Assembly: GCA_903927755.1 (NCBI GenBank)
Contig: CAIYOD010000109.1
Span: 1-37,497 of the forward strand
From: an uncultured Thermoleophilia bacterium
GTDB taxonomy: Bacteria > Actinomycetota > Thermoleophilia > UBA2241
Length of the DNA stretch: 37,497 nucleotides
Direction of reading: 5' to 3'
The notes below the pieces were generated by a model. That model made no database searches. It was not told the origin of the DNA and saw only the letters and a list, made by a program, of their open reading frames with translations. Every line of letters begins with the position of its first letter. Position 1 is the first letter of the stretch. Positions 31,227 to 37,497 of the stretch are shown here, piece by piece. A program made the position numbers and the translations under genes.

Positions 31227-31511
31227 ATGCCGGGTAGAGACGGTACAGGTCCGATGGGCTCCGGCCCGATGACAGGCGGCCGCCGGGGCTTCTGCGGCGA
31301 CGCCGCACTGTCCCCCGGACGCGGCAGCGGTCGCGGCCGGAGAAACCAGTTCTACGCCACCGGCCTCACCGGATGGCAACGCGCGGCGCAAGCCGACGCT
31401 CAGGCGACGGCTCCGACGAGCGACGCGCCCGACGCGCTGTCGCGCGTCGAGGAGAAGCTCAGCCAAGTGCTCGAGCGTCTGGATCGCCTCGAGTCGGCGA
31501 CGCGCGACTGA
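31227..31511 (+). CDS. DUF5320 family protein
   Basis: A 94-residue protein. The start PGRDGTGPMGSGPMTGGRRG and FCGDAAL are typical of DUF5320, a small family found next to NifX-like and Mrp proteins in anaerobes. The middle is Gly/Arg-rich (GRGSGRGRR). The C-terminal 30 residues (SRVEEKLSQVLERLDRLESA) are a predicted coiled coil, which may allow oligomerisation. GAAGGAGG precedes the ATG. It is first in the operon behind box D. The function is unknown. Confidence 0.85.
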   Translation: MPGRDGTGPMGSGPMTGGRRGFCGDAALSPGRGSGRGRRNQFYATGLTGWQRAAQADAQATAPTSDAPDALSRVEEKLSQVLERLDRLESATRD

Positions 31512-31512
31512 C

Positions 31513-31935
31513 ATGAGCGAACACGGATCAGGCGGCGGAAGTCGCGGAGGAGACGGGGGTCGCGGCGGCACAGGCGGCCGCGGTCAAGGGACCGGCCGGG
31601 GCCTGCGCCGGCGCGACGGCAGCGGGCGCGGCGCGAGCCTCGGCCCAGCTACCCGCGCCGACGGCAGAGGCTGCGGGACGACGGCCGTCGCCGTCGCGTC
31701 AGCGCCCGGCGCGGACGCACCCATCAGCGCGCCGGCAGTGAGTTCCCGAGCGCGCACCGTGGCCATCGTCGCCAAGCCCAAGTCATGCATCGCCTGCGGC
31801 ACGTGCGTCGAGACGTGCGCGCGAGGTGCCATCACCCTGGATGAGATCGCCGTGATCGACGCGAGCGTCTGCACCGGCTGCGGCCTGTGCGTGAGCGACT
31901 GCGCCTACGGCGCGCTCGCTCTCACGGAGGTCTGA
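31513..31935 (+). CDS. Two-cluster ferredoxin with Gly/Arg-rich N-terminus
   Basis: A 140-residue protein. Residues 1-75 are low-complexity, Gly/Arg/Ser-rich. Residues 85-140 are a 2x[4Fe-4S] ferredoxin domain: CIACGTCVETCARGAI and CTGCGLCVSDCAYGAL. It likely carries electrons to the MinD-type ATPases next to it, which also hold ferredoxin inserts. The start is 1 nt after the DUF5320 stop and has only a weak ribosome binding site, so it is likely translationally coupled. The long Gly-rich head is unusual for ferredoxins and matches the style of its neighbours. Confidence 0.88.
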   Translation: MSEHGSGGGSRGGDGGRGGTGGRGQGTGRGLRRRDGSGRGASLGPATRADGRGCGTTAVAVASAPGADAPISAPAVSSRARTVAIVAKPKSCIACGTCVETCARGAITLDEIAVIDASVCTGCGLCVSDCAYGALALTEV

Positions 31936-31939
31936 GACC

Positions 31940-32824
31940 GTGCGCATCGCCATCGCCAGCGGCAAGGGCGGCACCGGCAAGACGACGCTCGCGACCAACC
32001 TCGCGGCGATGCTCGCGGGCCGCGGAACGGCGGTCCGGCTCCTGGACGCCGATGTCGAGGAGCCGGACTGTCACCTCTTCTTGCGCCCCGTGGTCGAGCG
32101 CCGCGAGCCGGTCCGCGTCCTCGTGCCGGCGGTCGACGAACAGCTCTGCACGGCCTGCGGCGTGTGCGCCGAGGTCTGTGCGTTCAGAGCGATCACGCTG
32201 ATCGGGTCGACGGTCCTCGTGTTCCCCGAGCTCTGCCACTCGTGTGGCGCGTGCTCCCTGCTGTGTCCCGAGCACGCGATCGCCGAGGAAGGCCGCGACA
32301 CCGGAGTCGTCGAGTACGGCTCGGTCACGGCGGGCGGCAGGCCCGCGTTCCCGCTGGTCACCGGCATCCTCTCGATCGGAGAGGCGAAGGCCGTGCCCAC
32401 GACTCACGCCACGATCGCCAGCCTCGAGGGCGTCGATGAAGACGTCATCCTGATCGACGCCCCGCCGGGCACCTCGTGCCCGGTCATCGAGGCGGTGCGC
32501 GGCTCCGATCTCGTGGTGCTGGTCACTGAGCCGACGCCGTTCGGATTGCACGACCTCACGCTCGCCGTCGAGATGGTGCGCGCGCTCGGCCTGCGCTGCG
32601 TCGTGGCAGTGAACCGCGCCGACCTCGGCGACGACGGCGTCCAGCGCTACTGTGCGGCTGAGGGCATCGAGATCGTCCTGGAACTGCCGAACGACAGGCG
32701 CATCGCCGAGGCCTACGCCCGCGGCGAGCTGCTTCTCGACGCAGTCGACGGCCTGGAAGAGACGCTGAGCACCGCGTGGGACCGCATCGTCGCCGCGGCG
32801 CATCGTCTCGCGGTGGCATCGTGA
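31940..32824 (+). CDS. MinD/ParA-family ATPase with ferredoxin insert (1)
   Basis: A 294-residue P-loop protein. The deviant Walker A SGKGGTGKTTLATNLA at residues 10-25 is intact. A two-cluster ferredoxin insert lies at about 71-113 (CTACGVCAEVCAF, CHSCGACSLLCPEHAI). Other ATPase motifs are LIDAPPGTSCPVIEAV and VAVNRAD. Such fused ATPases (COG1149 type) occur in pairs beside NifX/ORP proteins in anaerobes. They probably load or move a metal cluster, but the role is not proven. GTG at 31940 has GGAGG upstream. The stop overlaps the next gene (GTGA). Confidence 0.92.
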   Translation: MRIAIASGKGGTGKTTLATNLAAMLAGRGTAVRLLDADVEEPDCHLFLRPVVERREPVRVLVPAVDEQLCTACGVCAEVCAFRAITLIGSTVLVFPELCHSCGACSLLCPEHAIAEEGRDTGVVEYGSVTAGGRPAFPLVTGILSIGEAKAVPTTHATIASLEGVDEDVILIDAPPGTSCPVIEAVRGSDLVVLVTEPTPFGLHDLTLAVEMVRALGLRCVVAVNRADLGDDGVQRYCAAEGIEIVLELPNDRRIAEAYARGELLLDAVDGLEETLSTAWDRIVAAAHRLAVAS

Positions 32825-33726
32825 CGCCCCGTGAGCTGGTCGTGATCAGCGGCAAGGGCGGCACCGGCAAGACGAGCGTCGTCGCCGCGTTCGCCGCGCT
32901 GGCCGGCGGCGCCGTGCTCGCCGACTGCGATGTCGACGCCGCCGACCTGCACTTGGTACTGCGCCCCGAGACCGGGCCGGAACACCCGTTCAGCGGCCGC
33001 CATCAGGCCATCATCGATCCCGAGGCCTGCACGGCCTGCGGCCGATGCGCCGAGGTCTGCCGCTTCGCGGCTGTGCTCGGCTCCGCCGAAGAGGGTTACT
33101 CCGTCGATTCCATCGCCTGCGAGGGCTGTGAGCTGTGCCGGCGCGTCTGCCCCGCCGAAGCCATCCGCATGGAACCCGTCGTGAACGGCGCCTGGATGGT
33201 TTCCGACACTCGTTTCGGACCACTGGTCCACGCCCGTCTCGGCGTCGCCGAGGACAATTCCGGCAAGCTGGTGACCCTGGTCCGCAACGAGGCCCGGCGC
33301 GTGGCGGAAGAGCGCGGCCTGCCCCTGATCATCGTGGACGGCTCGCCGGGCATCGGTTGCCCGGTCATCTCCTCGCTCGCCGGCGCCGACCTCGTGCTCG
33401 CGGTCACCGAACCGACGGTCTCGGGTCGTCACGACCTGGATCGCGTCCTGCAGGTGGTACGCCAGTTCCGGCTGCCGTTCGCCGTCTGCGTGAACAAGGC
33501 GGACCTGAATCCGGAACTCGGCGAGCAGATCGCCGCCGAGGTGACGGCCGCCGGCGCGGCCTTCGTGGCAAACGTCGCCTACGACCCGGCAGTGACGCAC
33601 GCCCAGGTGGCCGGCACCGACATCATCGACTATGGCGGTCGCGCCGCGACCGAGATCACAGAAGTATGGGAGGCCGTCGGCGACGCACTGCTCGCGGTCA
33701 CGGAAGGAGATGTACGCGATGCCTGA
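32821..33726 (+). CDS. MinD/ParA-family ATPase with ferredoxin insert (2)
   Basis: A 301-residue paralogue of the preceding ATPase. Walker A reads SGKGGTGKTSVVAAFA. The ferredoxin insert is CTACGRCAEVCRF and CEGCELCRRVCPAEAI. Further motifs are DGSPGIGCPVISSLAGADLV and CVNKADLNPEL. It probably forms a heterodimer with the first ATPase, as in orange-protein systems. GTG at 32821 overlaps the upstream stop; an extension to 32776 has an Arg-rich, unconserved start. Its last 8 bases overlap the Mrp gene. Confidence 0.92.
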   Translation: MTPRELVVISGKGGTGKTSVVAAFAALAGGAVLADCDVDAADLHLVLRPETGPEHPFSGRHQAIIDPEACTACGRCAEVCRFAAVLGSAEEGYSVDSIACEGCELCRRVCPAEAIRMEPVVNGAWMVSDTRFGPLVHARLGVAEDNSGKLVTLVRNEARRVAEERGLPLIIVDGSPGIGCPVISSLAGADLVLAVTEPTVSGRHDLDRVLQVVRQFRLPFAVCVNKADLNPELGEQIAAEVTAAGAAFVANVAYDPAVTHAQVAGTDIIDYGGRAATEITEVWEAVGDALLAVTEGDVRDA

Positions 33727-34657
33727 GAGCGCCACGCACGACGCGCACGCCGGCCACGGCTGCAATCAGATGGACGGCGATGGTGACCGCCAGCAGGACG
33801 AGCTCGAGATCCGTATGCAGCTCATCCGGCACAAGTTCCTCGTGCTGTCCGGCAAGGGAGGCGTCGGCAAGAGCACCGTGGCCGTCAACCTCGCTACTGC
33901 CCTGGCCGCGGCCGGCCGCCGCGTGGGCCTCCTCGACGTCGACCTTCACGGCCCCAGCGTCCCGACCCTTCTCGGTCTCGACTACACACCGGTCCCCGGC
34001 CGCGCCGGCGGCATCGCGCCCGCGCCCGTCCGGGAGAACCTCTCGGCGATGTCGATCCAGTTCTTCCTGCCCGAAGTCGACGATGCGGTGATCTGGCGCG
34101 GCCCGCGGAAGTACTCGGCGATCCGTGAGATGCTCGCGTCCGTCGACTGGGGATACCTCGACTGCATGGTCGTTGACGCCCCCCCGGGCACCGGCGACGA
34201 GGCGCTGGCGCTGGTCGAACTGCTTGGTTCCGACACCGGCGCCTTGATCGTCTCGACGCCGCAGCGTGTCGCCGTCAACGACGTGCGCAAGGCGCTGCGG
34301 TTCTGCACGGCGCTCGACCTGCCGGTGCTCGGCGTGATCGAGAACATGAGCGGCTTCGTCTGCCCGCATTGCGGCGAGACGACCGACGTCTTCCTGCGTG
34401 GCGGAGCCGAGGCCATGGCCGGCGACGCCGGCGTGCCCTTCCTCGGCCGTATCCCGATGGATCCGGCAGTAGTGCAGGCCGGAGAGCGCGGCATACCTCA
34501 CATCGAGGCCTTCGAGGATTCACCGACGGCGGCGGCCTTCTCGTCGGCCATCCGTCCGCTGCTGGCACTGACAGAACGCCCGGCGCCAACCCGCGCCGTT
34601 CCCGTCGCCGGCGGCGCGGACGCACCGGGTCCTGCCGCCATCGACGCGGCCGACTGA
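33719..34657 (+). CDS. Mrp/NBP35-type Fe-S carrier ATPase
   Basis: A 312-residue protein of the Mrp/ApbC family. The N-terminus has HGCNQMDG, an early Cys, then the Walker A LSGKGGVGKSTVAVNLA at residues 43-59. Later motifs are DLHGPSVPTLLGLD, VVDAPPGTGDEAL and ENMSGFVCPHCGE, the CxxC that carries the bridging [4Fe-4S] cluster in the dimer. It likely delivers Fe-S or mixed-metal clusters to targets. ATG at 33719 has GAAGGAG upstream and overlaps the preceding stop. The last 30 residues are Pro/Ala-rich and unconserved. Confidence 0.94.
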   Translation: MPESATHDAHAGHGCNQMDGDGDRQQDELEIRMQLIRHKFLVLSGKGGVGKSTVAVNLATALAAAGRRVGLLDVDLHGPSVPTLLGLDYTPVPGRAGGIAPAPVRENLSAMSIQFFLPEVDDAVIWRGPRKYSAIREMLASVDWGYLDCMVVDAPPGTGDEALALVELLGSDTGALIVSTPQRVAVNDVRKALRFCTALDLPVLGVIENMSGFVCPHCGETTDVFLRGGAEAMAGDAGVPFLGRIPMDPAVVQAGERGIPHIEAFEDSPTAAAFSSAIRPLLALTERPAPTRAVPVAGGADAPGPAAIDAAD

Positions 34658-34665
34658 GGCGGACG

Positions 34666-35628
34666 ATGTCACCCACGGCAGCGCAGCAGCTCGTGTACGG
34701 ACCCGTCCCGTCGCGACGGCTCGGCCGCTCACTCGGCGTCGACCTCGTGCCGCTCAAGACGTGCACCTACGACTGCGTGTACTGCCAGCTTGGTCGTACG
34801 ACGAGCAGGACCGTGCGGCGCGGTCGCTGGGCAGACCCGGACGCCGTTGTGGCCCAGGTGCGCGACCGGTTGTCGTCCAGGCCCGACTTCATCGCGCTCG
34901 CGGGATCGGGCGAACCGACCCTTCACGCCGGGATCGGCGCCGTCGTCGACGGGATCAAGGCGATCACGGACGTGCCCGTAGCGGTCATCACCAACGGGTC
35001 GCTTCTCGGCCGCCCGGCCGTGCGCCGCGGGCTGGCGGCGGCGGACGTCGTGCTGCCGTCCCTGGATGCTCCCAGCGAGGAGCTGTTCCTGCGGGTGAAC
35101 CGTCCTCAAGAGTCGCTGCATCTGGCCGACCTGGTCGACGGACTCGTCTCGTTCCGCGACGCCTACCAGGGCGAGATCTGGCTGGAGGTCATGCTGCTCG
35201 CCGGCATGACGGCCCGGGCGCCCCAGGTGCGACGACTCGCGGAACTCGCGGCGCAGATCTCACCGGACCGCATCCAGCTGAACACGGCAGTGCGACCCCC
35301 TGCGGAGTCGCTCGCGGAGCCGGTCGACTGGGCCACCCTGGACGCGTTCGCCGCACTGTTCACGCCGCACGCGGAGGTGATCGCCGATCTCCCGGTCTCT
35401 GCCGGCAACGGAGTCGCCGCCGAAGCGGACGTGCTCGAACTCGTGTCGCGGCGACCATGCACCGTCACCGACATAGCGTCCGGTCTGGGCATCCATCACG
35501 GCGAAGCGCTCAAAGCGGCGACCGCGCTCGTCAACCAGGGCGCGGCAGAGCTGCACACCCACGAAGGTCGATCGTTCTATCTGGCGGCACCGTCCGCCGA
35601 TCCGAAGCGAGAAGAGGAGAAGGCATGA
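34666..35628 (+). CDS. Radical SAM protein with C-terminal winged helix
   Basis: A 320-residue radical SAM enzyme of the COG0731 type. The start VYGPVPSRRLGRSLGVDLVP leads to the cluster motif CTYDCVYCQ (C33, C37, C40), then GSGEPTLH and VAVITNGSLL. The C-terminal 55 residues (EADVLELVSRRPCTVTDIAS followed by ALKAATALVNQGAAELH) read as a winged helix, not usual in the core family, so the enzyme may bind nucleic acid or protein. It may modify a cluster or a partner protein in this operon; the substrate is unknown. The start is 8 nt after the Mrp stop. The stop overlaps the NifX-like start. Confidence 0.88.
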   Translation: MSPTAAQQLVYGPVPSRRLGRSLGVDLVPLKTCTYDCVYCQLGRTTSRTVRRGRWADPDAVVAQVRDRLSSRPDFIALAGSGEPTLHAGIGAVVDGIKAITDVPVAVITNGSLLGRPAVRRGLAAADVVLPSLDAPSEELFLRVNRPQESLHLADLVDGLVSFRDAYQGEIWLEVMLLAGMTARAPQVRRLAELAAQISPDRIQLNTAVRPPAESLAEPVDWATLDAFAALFTPHAEVIADLPVSAGNGVAAEADVLELVSRRPCTVTDIASGLGIHHGEALKAATALVNQGAAELHTHEGRSFYLAAPSADPKREEEKA

Positions 35629-35990
35629 AAGTCGCCATCAGCGCACAGAGCAACGATATCGATTCACTCGTCGACCCGCGATTCGGTCGCGCTCGCTGGT
35701 TCATCGTCGCCGACTCGGAGACCGGAGCGTGGCAGGCGCACGACAACTCGGTCAACGTGGATGCCACAGGCGGAGCCGGAGTTCAGGCGGCCAGCACGGT
35801 CGCCGCACAGGGCGTCCAGGCTCTGATCACCGGCAACGTCGGCCCCAACGCCCACAAGGCACTGGCGGCGGGCAGCATCGCCATCTATCAGGTCGGGAAC
35901 GGCCTCACGGCCCGCGGAGCTCTGGACGCGCTGACGCGCGGCGAGCTCACTGCGGTCGTGGGTCCCACCGTCAGCGGCCACTGGGCCTGA
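35625..35990 (+). CDS. Nitro_FeMo-Co (NifX/ORP-like) protein 1
   Basis: A 121-residue single-domain protein of the dinitrogenase iron-molybdenum cofactor family (COG1433). Family marks are KVAISAQSNDIDSLVDPRFG at the start (the D-P-R-F-G-R-A motif), GVQAASTVAAQGVQALITGN and VGPNAHKALAAGSIAIYQV. In Desulfovibrio an ORP of this family binds a Mo-Cu-S cluster; other members bind FeMo-co precursors. The metal bound here is not evident from sequence. It is coupled to the radical SAM gene by an ATGA overlap. Confidence 0.93.
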   Translation: MKVAISAQSNDIDSLVDPRFGRARWFIVADSETGAWQAHDNSVNVDATGGAGVQAASTVAAQGVQALITGNVGPNAHKALAAGSIAIYQVGNGLTARGALDALTRGELTAVVGPTVSGHWA

Positions 35991-36007
35991 GAGGGAGCTG
36001 AGCGATC

Positions 36008-36433
36008 ATGAACGCAGACGGCAGGCCGAGACAGCGCCGGCAACGACGCGCAGGACCCCGCTGCGACGGCAGCGGGGCAGGCCGCGGCCGTAGTGGACTG
36101 AGCAGAGGCGGCGGTGAGACCAGCTTGGGCGGGCGCACTGCGACCCGAGCCTTGATCGCTGTCGGAACCTACGTGGCGCAGGACCTGCGCGATGCCGAGG
36201 GGCTGACGCGGCCGATGCTTCGCAGGGCCGCGATCCGGCTGGCCCTGAGCCGCCGGGAACCGGCCCGACGGCTCGGCTACGCCTACCTGCGCCTGGACCC
36301 GCCGGCGCCGGAAGCGCTCCCCGCAGGCGCTGAGGTCATCGAAGCGACCAGAGCCTCGTCTCCGCGCCCCGCCATCGACTCAGCGCCGGACGAGAGCGCG
36401 CAGTTCCCCAGCGGCGGAGAGCCGGCGATTTGA
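36008..36433 (+). CDS. Hypothetical protein with Gly/Arg-rich head
   Basis: A 141-residue protein, family not recognised. Residues 1-40 are basic and Gly/Arg/Ser-rich (GSGAGRGRSGLSRGGG). Residues 45-90 are a predicted helical region (RALIAVGTYVAQDLRDAEGL, RRAAIRLALSRREPARRLGY). The tail is Pro/Ala-rich. A GGGAG ribosome binding site precedes the ATG. It is last in the box D operon, 17 bp after the NifX-like gene. Its head resembles those of DUF5320 and the ferredoxin upstream, hinting at a shared partner. Confidence 0.7.
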   Translation: MNADGRPRQRRQRRAGPRCDGSGAGRGRSGLSRGGGETSLGGRTATRALIAVGTYVAQDLRDAEGLTRPMLRRAAIRLALSRREPARRLGYAYLRLDPPAPEALPAGAEVIEATRASSPRPAIDSAPDESAQFPSGGEPAI

Positions 36434-36458
36434 AGTCGGCCGCCTCCCCCTCTACCAT
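36430..36458 (+). promoter_or_regulatory. Promoter of the UPF0251 gene
   Basis: TTGAAG (36430-36435) and TACCAT (36453-36458) are separated by 17 nt. The -10 starts 2 nt before box E. Confidence 0.55.
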
Positions 36459-36474
36459 GAGCATATGCTAATAA
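36455..36474. promoter_or_regulatory. UPF0251-type box E (autoregulatory)
   Basis: CCATGAGCATATGCTAATAA has the GCATATGC core with 7 of 10 half-site bases symmetric. It lies 15 nt before the ATG of the UPF0251 gene, overlapping its promoter, the usual place for autoregulation. Confidence 0.7.
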
Positions 36475-36489
36475 TCGCCAAGGAGCCGG

Positions 36490-37002
36490 ATGCCGCGCCC
36501 ACCCATTGAACGCGCTGTCGGCAGCGTGCCGCGCGTGACCCTGTTCAAGCCCGCAGGCGTCCCGGGACGCGAGCTCGAGCAGCTGGACCTGGCCGTCGAC
36601 GAGCTCGAGGCGATCCGCCTCGTCGATCTTGAAAGCCTCAGCCACGAGCAGGCGGCTGCGGCGATGGGAGTCTCGCGACAGACCGTCGGCCGCGTCCTCG
36701 AGCGTGGCCGCGCCAAGGTCGCCGAAGCACTGGTCGAGGGCAAGGCCATCCTCATCGGTGGCGGGCAGTACCGTGTCGAGCCGCGCCAGCTCTGCTGCGC
36801 GTCGTGCGGCGAGGTCTGGACCGCGGATCCGGAAGCGGCAGCACCCGCGTGTCCCGCGTGCGGCGCGGTCGACGTCCGCATCTGCTGGGGCGGAGCGGGC
36901 CGCTGCGGCGAGCTCCGCGGCAGTGGCCGCGGCGCACGCGCAGGCGAGGGCGGTCCCGGCTGTCGCGGACGCGGCCGAGGGCGGGGCCACGGCGGCTCGT
37001 GA
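36490..37002 (+). CDS. UPF0251 (DUF134) DNA-binding regulator
   Basis: A 170-residue protein. The start PRPPIERAVGSVPRVTLFKP, then ELEQLDLAVDELEAIRLVDL and the helix-turn-helix SHEQAAAAMGVSRQTVGRVL at about residues 52-71 match UPF0251. A zinc ribbon follows (CCASCGEVW, then CPACGAVDV), and the last 35 residues are Gly/Arg-rich (GRGRGRGHGGS). UPF0251 proteins are predicted DNA-binding proteins that recur next to NifX-like genes. The palindromic box in its own promoter and in four more promoters makes it the best candidate for the box-binding regulator. AAGGAG precedes the ATG. Confidence 0.93.
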   Translation: MPRPPIERAVGSVPRVTLFKPAGVPGRELEQLDLAVDELEAIRLVDLESLSHEQAAAAMGVSRQTVGRVLERGRAKVAEALVEGKAILIGGGQYRVEPRQLCCASCGEVWTADPEAAAPACPACGAVDVRICWGGAGRCGELRGSGRGARAGEGGPGCRGRGRGRGHGGS

Positions 37003-37064
37003 CACTCGGACGCACCAACCATCGCGGCACAACGAACGTGTAACCAGGAACGGAGTCTGATCAC

Positions 37065-37448
37065 ATGACCGACACCAATGGAACCAAACAGCGGATCGCC
37101 ATCCCCTCCGAGGCCCCCGGCGGTCTGGACGCGAAGCGCTCCGGGCACTTCGGACGCTGCGAATGCTTCACCATGGTCGATGTCGTCGACGGAGAGGTCG
37201 CTGAGGTCGCCGTCCTCACCAACGCACCGCACACAGAGGGCGGCTGCATGGCGCCCGTACTGGCCCTGGCGGAGCAGAACGTCGACGTGATCGTCGTCGA
37301 TGGAATCGGCGGGCGCCCGCTCATGGGCTTCAATCAGGTCGGCATCGCCGTCCACGCCGGCGTCGGCGCCGATGTGCAGTCCACCGTCCACGCCTTCATC
37401 CAGGGTGGCCTCCCGGTGGTCGGCTTCGACAACGCCTGCCAGCACTGA
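37065..37448 (+). CDS. Nitro_FeMo-Co (NifX/ORP-like) protein 2
   Basis: A 127-residue single-domain protein of the NifX-like family. After a short polar start, RIAIPSEAPGGLDAKRSGHF and GRCECFTMVDVVDGEV match the N-terminal strands and loop. HTEGGCMAPVLALAEQNVDV and FNQVGIAVHAGVGADVQSTV are family-like. It has extra cysteines (CEC, GGC, ACQH at the end) that the first copy lacks, so its cluster or metal may differ. It is 62 bp downstream of the UPF0251 gene and has its own GGAG site, so it is probably in the same operon behind box E. Confidence 0.92.
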   Translation: MTDTNGTKQRIAIPSEAPGGLDAKRSGHFGRCECFTMVDVVDGEVAEVAVLTNAPHTEGGCMAPVLALAEQNVDVIVVDGIGGRPLMGFNQVGIAVHAGVGADVQSTVHAFIQGGLPVVGFDNACQH

Positions 37449-37497
37449 CCGACGACAGGTAGGGTGCACGCACGACGGGCCGCCGGCGCGAACGCGC

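Noticed and set aside
1-37497. CRISPR array, tRNA, rRNA or transposon
   Set aside because: I saw no regularly spaced repeats, tRNA-like cloverleaf, rRNA stretch or transposase; reading by eye cannot fully exclude a tRNA.

Overview
This is a GC-rich, gene-dense bacterial window. It carries HdrABC-type heterodisulfide reductase subunits, stand-alone ferredoxins, MinD/Mrp ATPases, Nitro_FeMo-Co (NifX-like) proteins, a minimal SufBC pair, a U-type Fe-S scaffold and a 1-Cys peroxiredoxin. Together these suggest a strict or facultative anaerobe. High GC, ATGA/GTGA translational coupling and the style of the accessory genes fit an anaerobic actinobacterial lineage, but no marker gene here fixes the taxonomy.

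Layout. (1) 29-4580, minus strand: a large secreted YCF48/BNR-repeat protein and a lipoprotein. (2) 4806-7032, minus: a DHA2-type MFS exporter and its TetR regulator, with a similar palindrome before each. (3) 7250-13541: small accessory genes (XRE regulator, chimeric DEDDh exonuclease, SRPBCC, DUF1697, DUF2568) and an ArsR regulator whose operator recurs before a membrane-protein/ICMT operon. DUF2938 and a truncated ECF sigma factor follow. (4) 13538-14412, minus: a gamma-carbonic-anhydrase-like protein and an ArsR regulator. They are divergent from (5) 14553-22382, plus: arsR, tusA, mvhD/flpD, an hdrA with an inserted GltD module, a second hdrA, a small winged-helix gene, hdrC, hdrB and dsrE2. 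This looks like a sulfur-carrier plus heterodisulfide-reductase electron-transfer operon. (6) 22700-29135: PNPOx-like flavoprotein, TrmO, DUF1847, MoaE-like, peroxiredoxin, MBL-fold protein, IscU-like scaffold, nitroreductase and a CDF transporter fused to a Nitro_FeMo-Co domain. (7) 29230-30905, minus: a SufC/SufB-like pair, followed by a scrap of a TrmO-like gene. (8) 31227-37448, plus: DUF5320, ferredoxin, two ferredoxin-containing MinD ATPases, Mrp, radical SAM, NifX-like, a hypothetical protein, then a UPF0251 (DUF134) regulator and another NifX-like protein. This resembles the anaerobe-specific orange-protein (ORP) systems.

The most interesting signal is a 20-bp palindrome, roughly TTATGAGCATATGCTCATAA. 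It occurs five times: before the PNPOx gene, the peroxiredoxin/MBL/IscU operon, the nitroreductase/CDF-NifX operon, the ORP-like operon and the UPF0251 gene itself. In three copies a -10 hexamer begins exactly 2 nt before the box, with a TTG-type -35 element 16-17 nt further upstream. I infer a UPF0251-controlled, autoregulated regulon that links metal-cluster assembly proteins to redox defence. The second most interesting item is the HdrA-GltD fusion in the TusA/DsrE2/Hdr operon.
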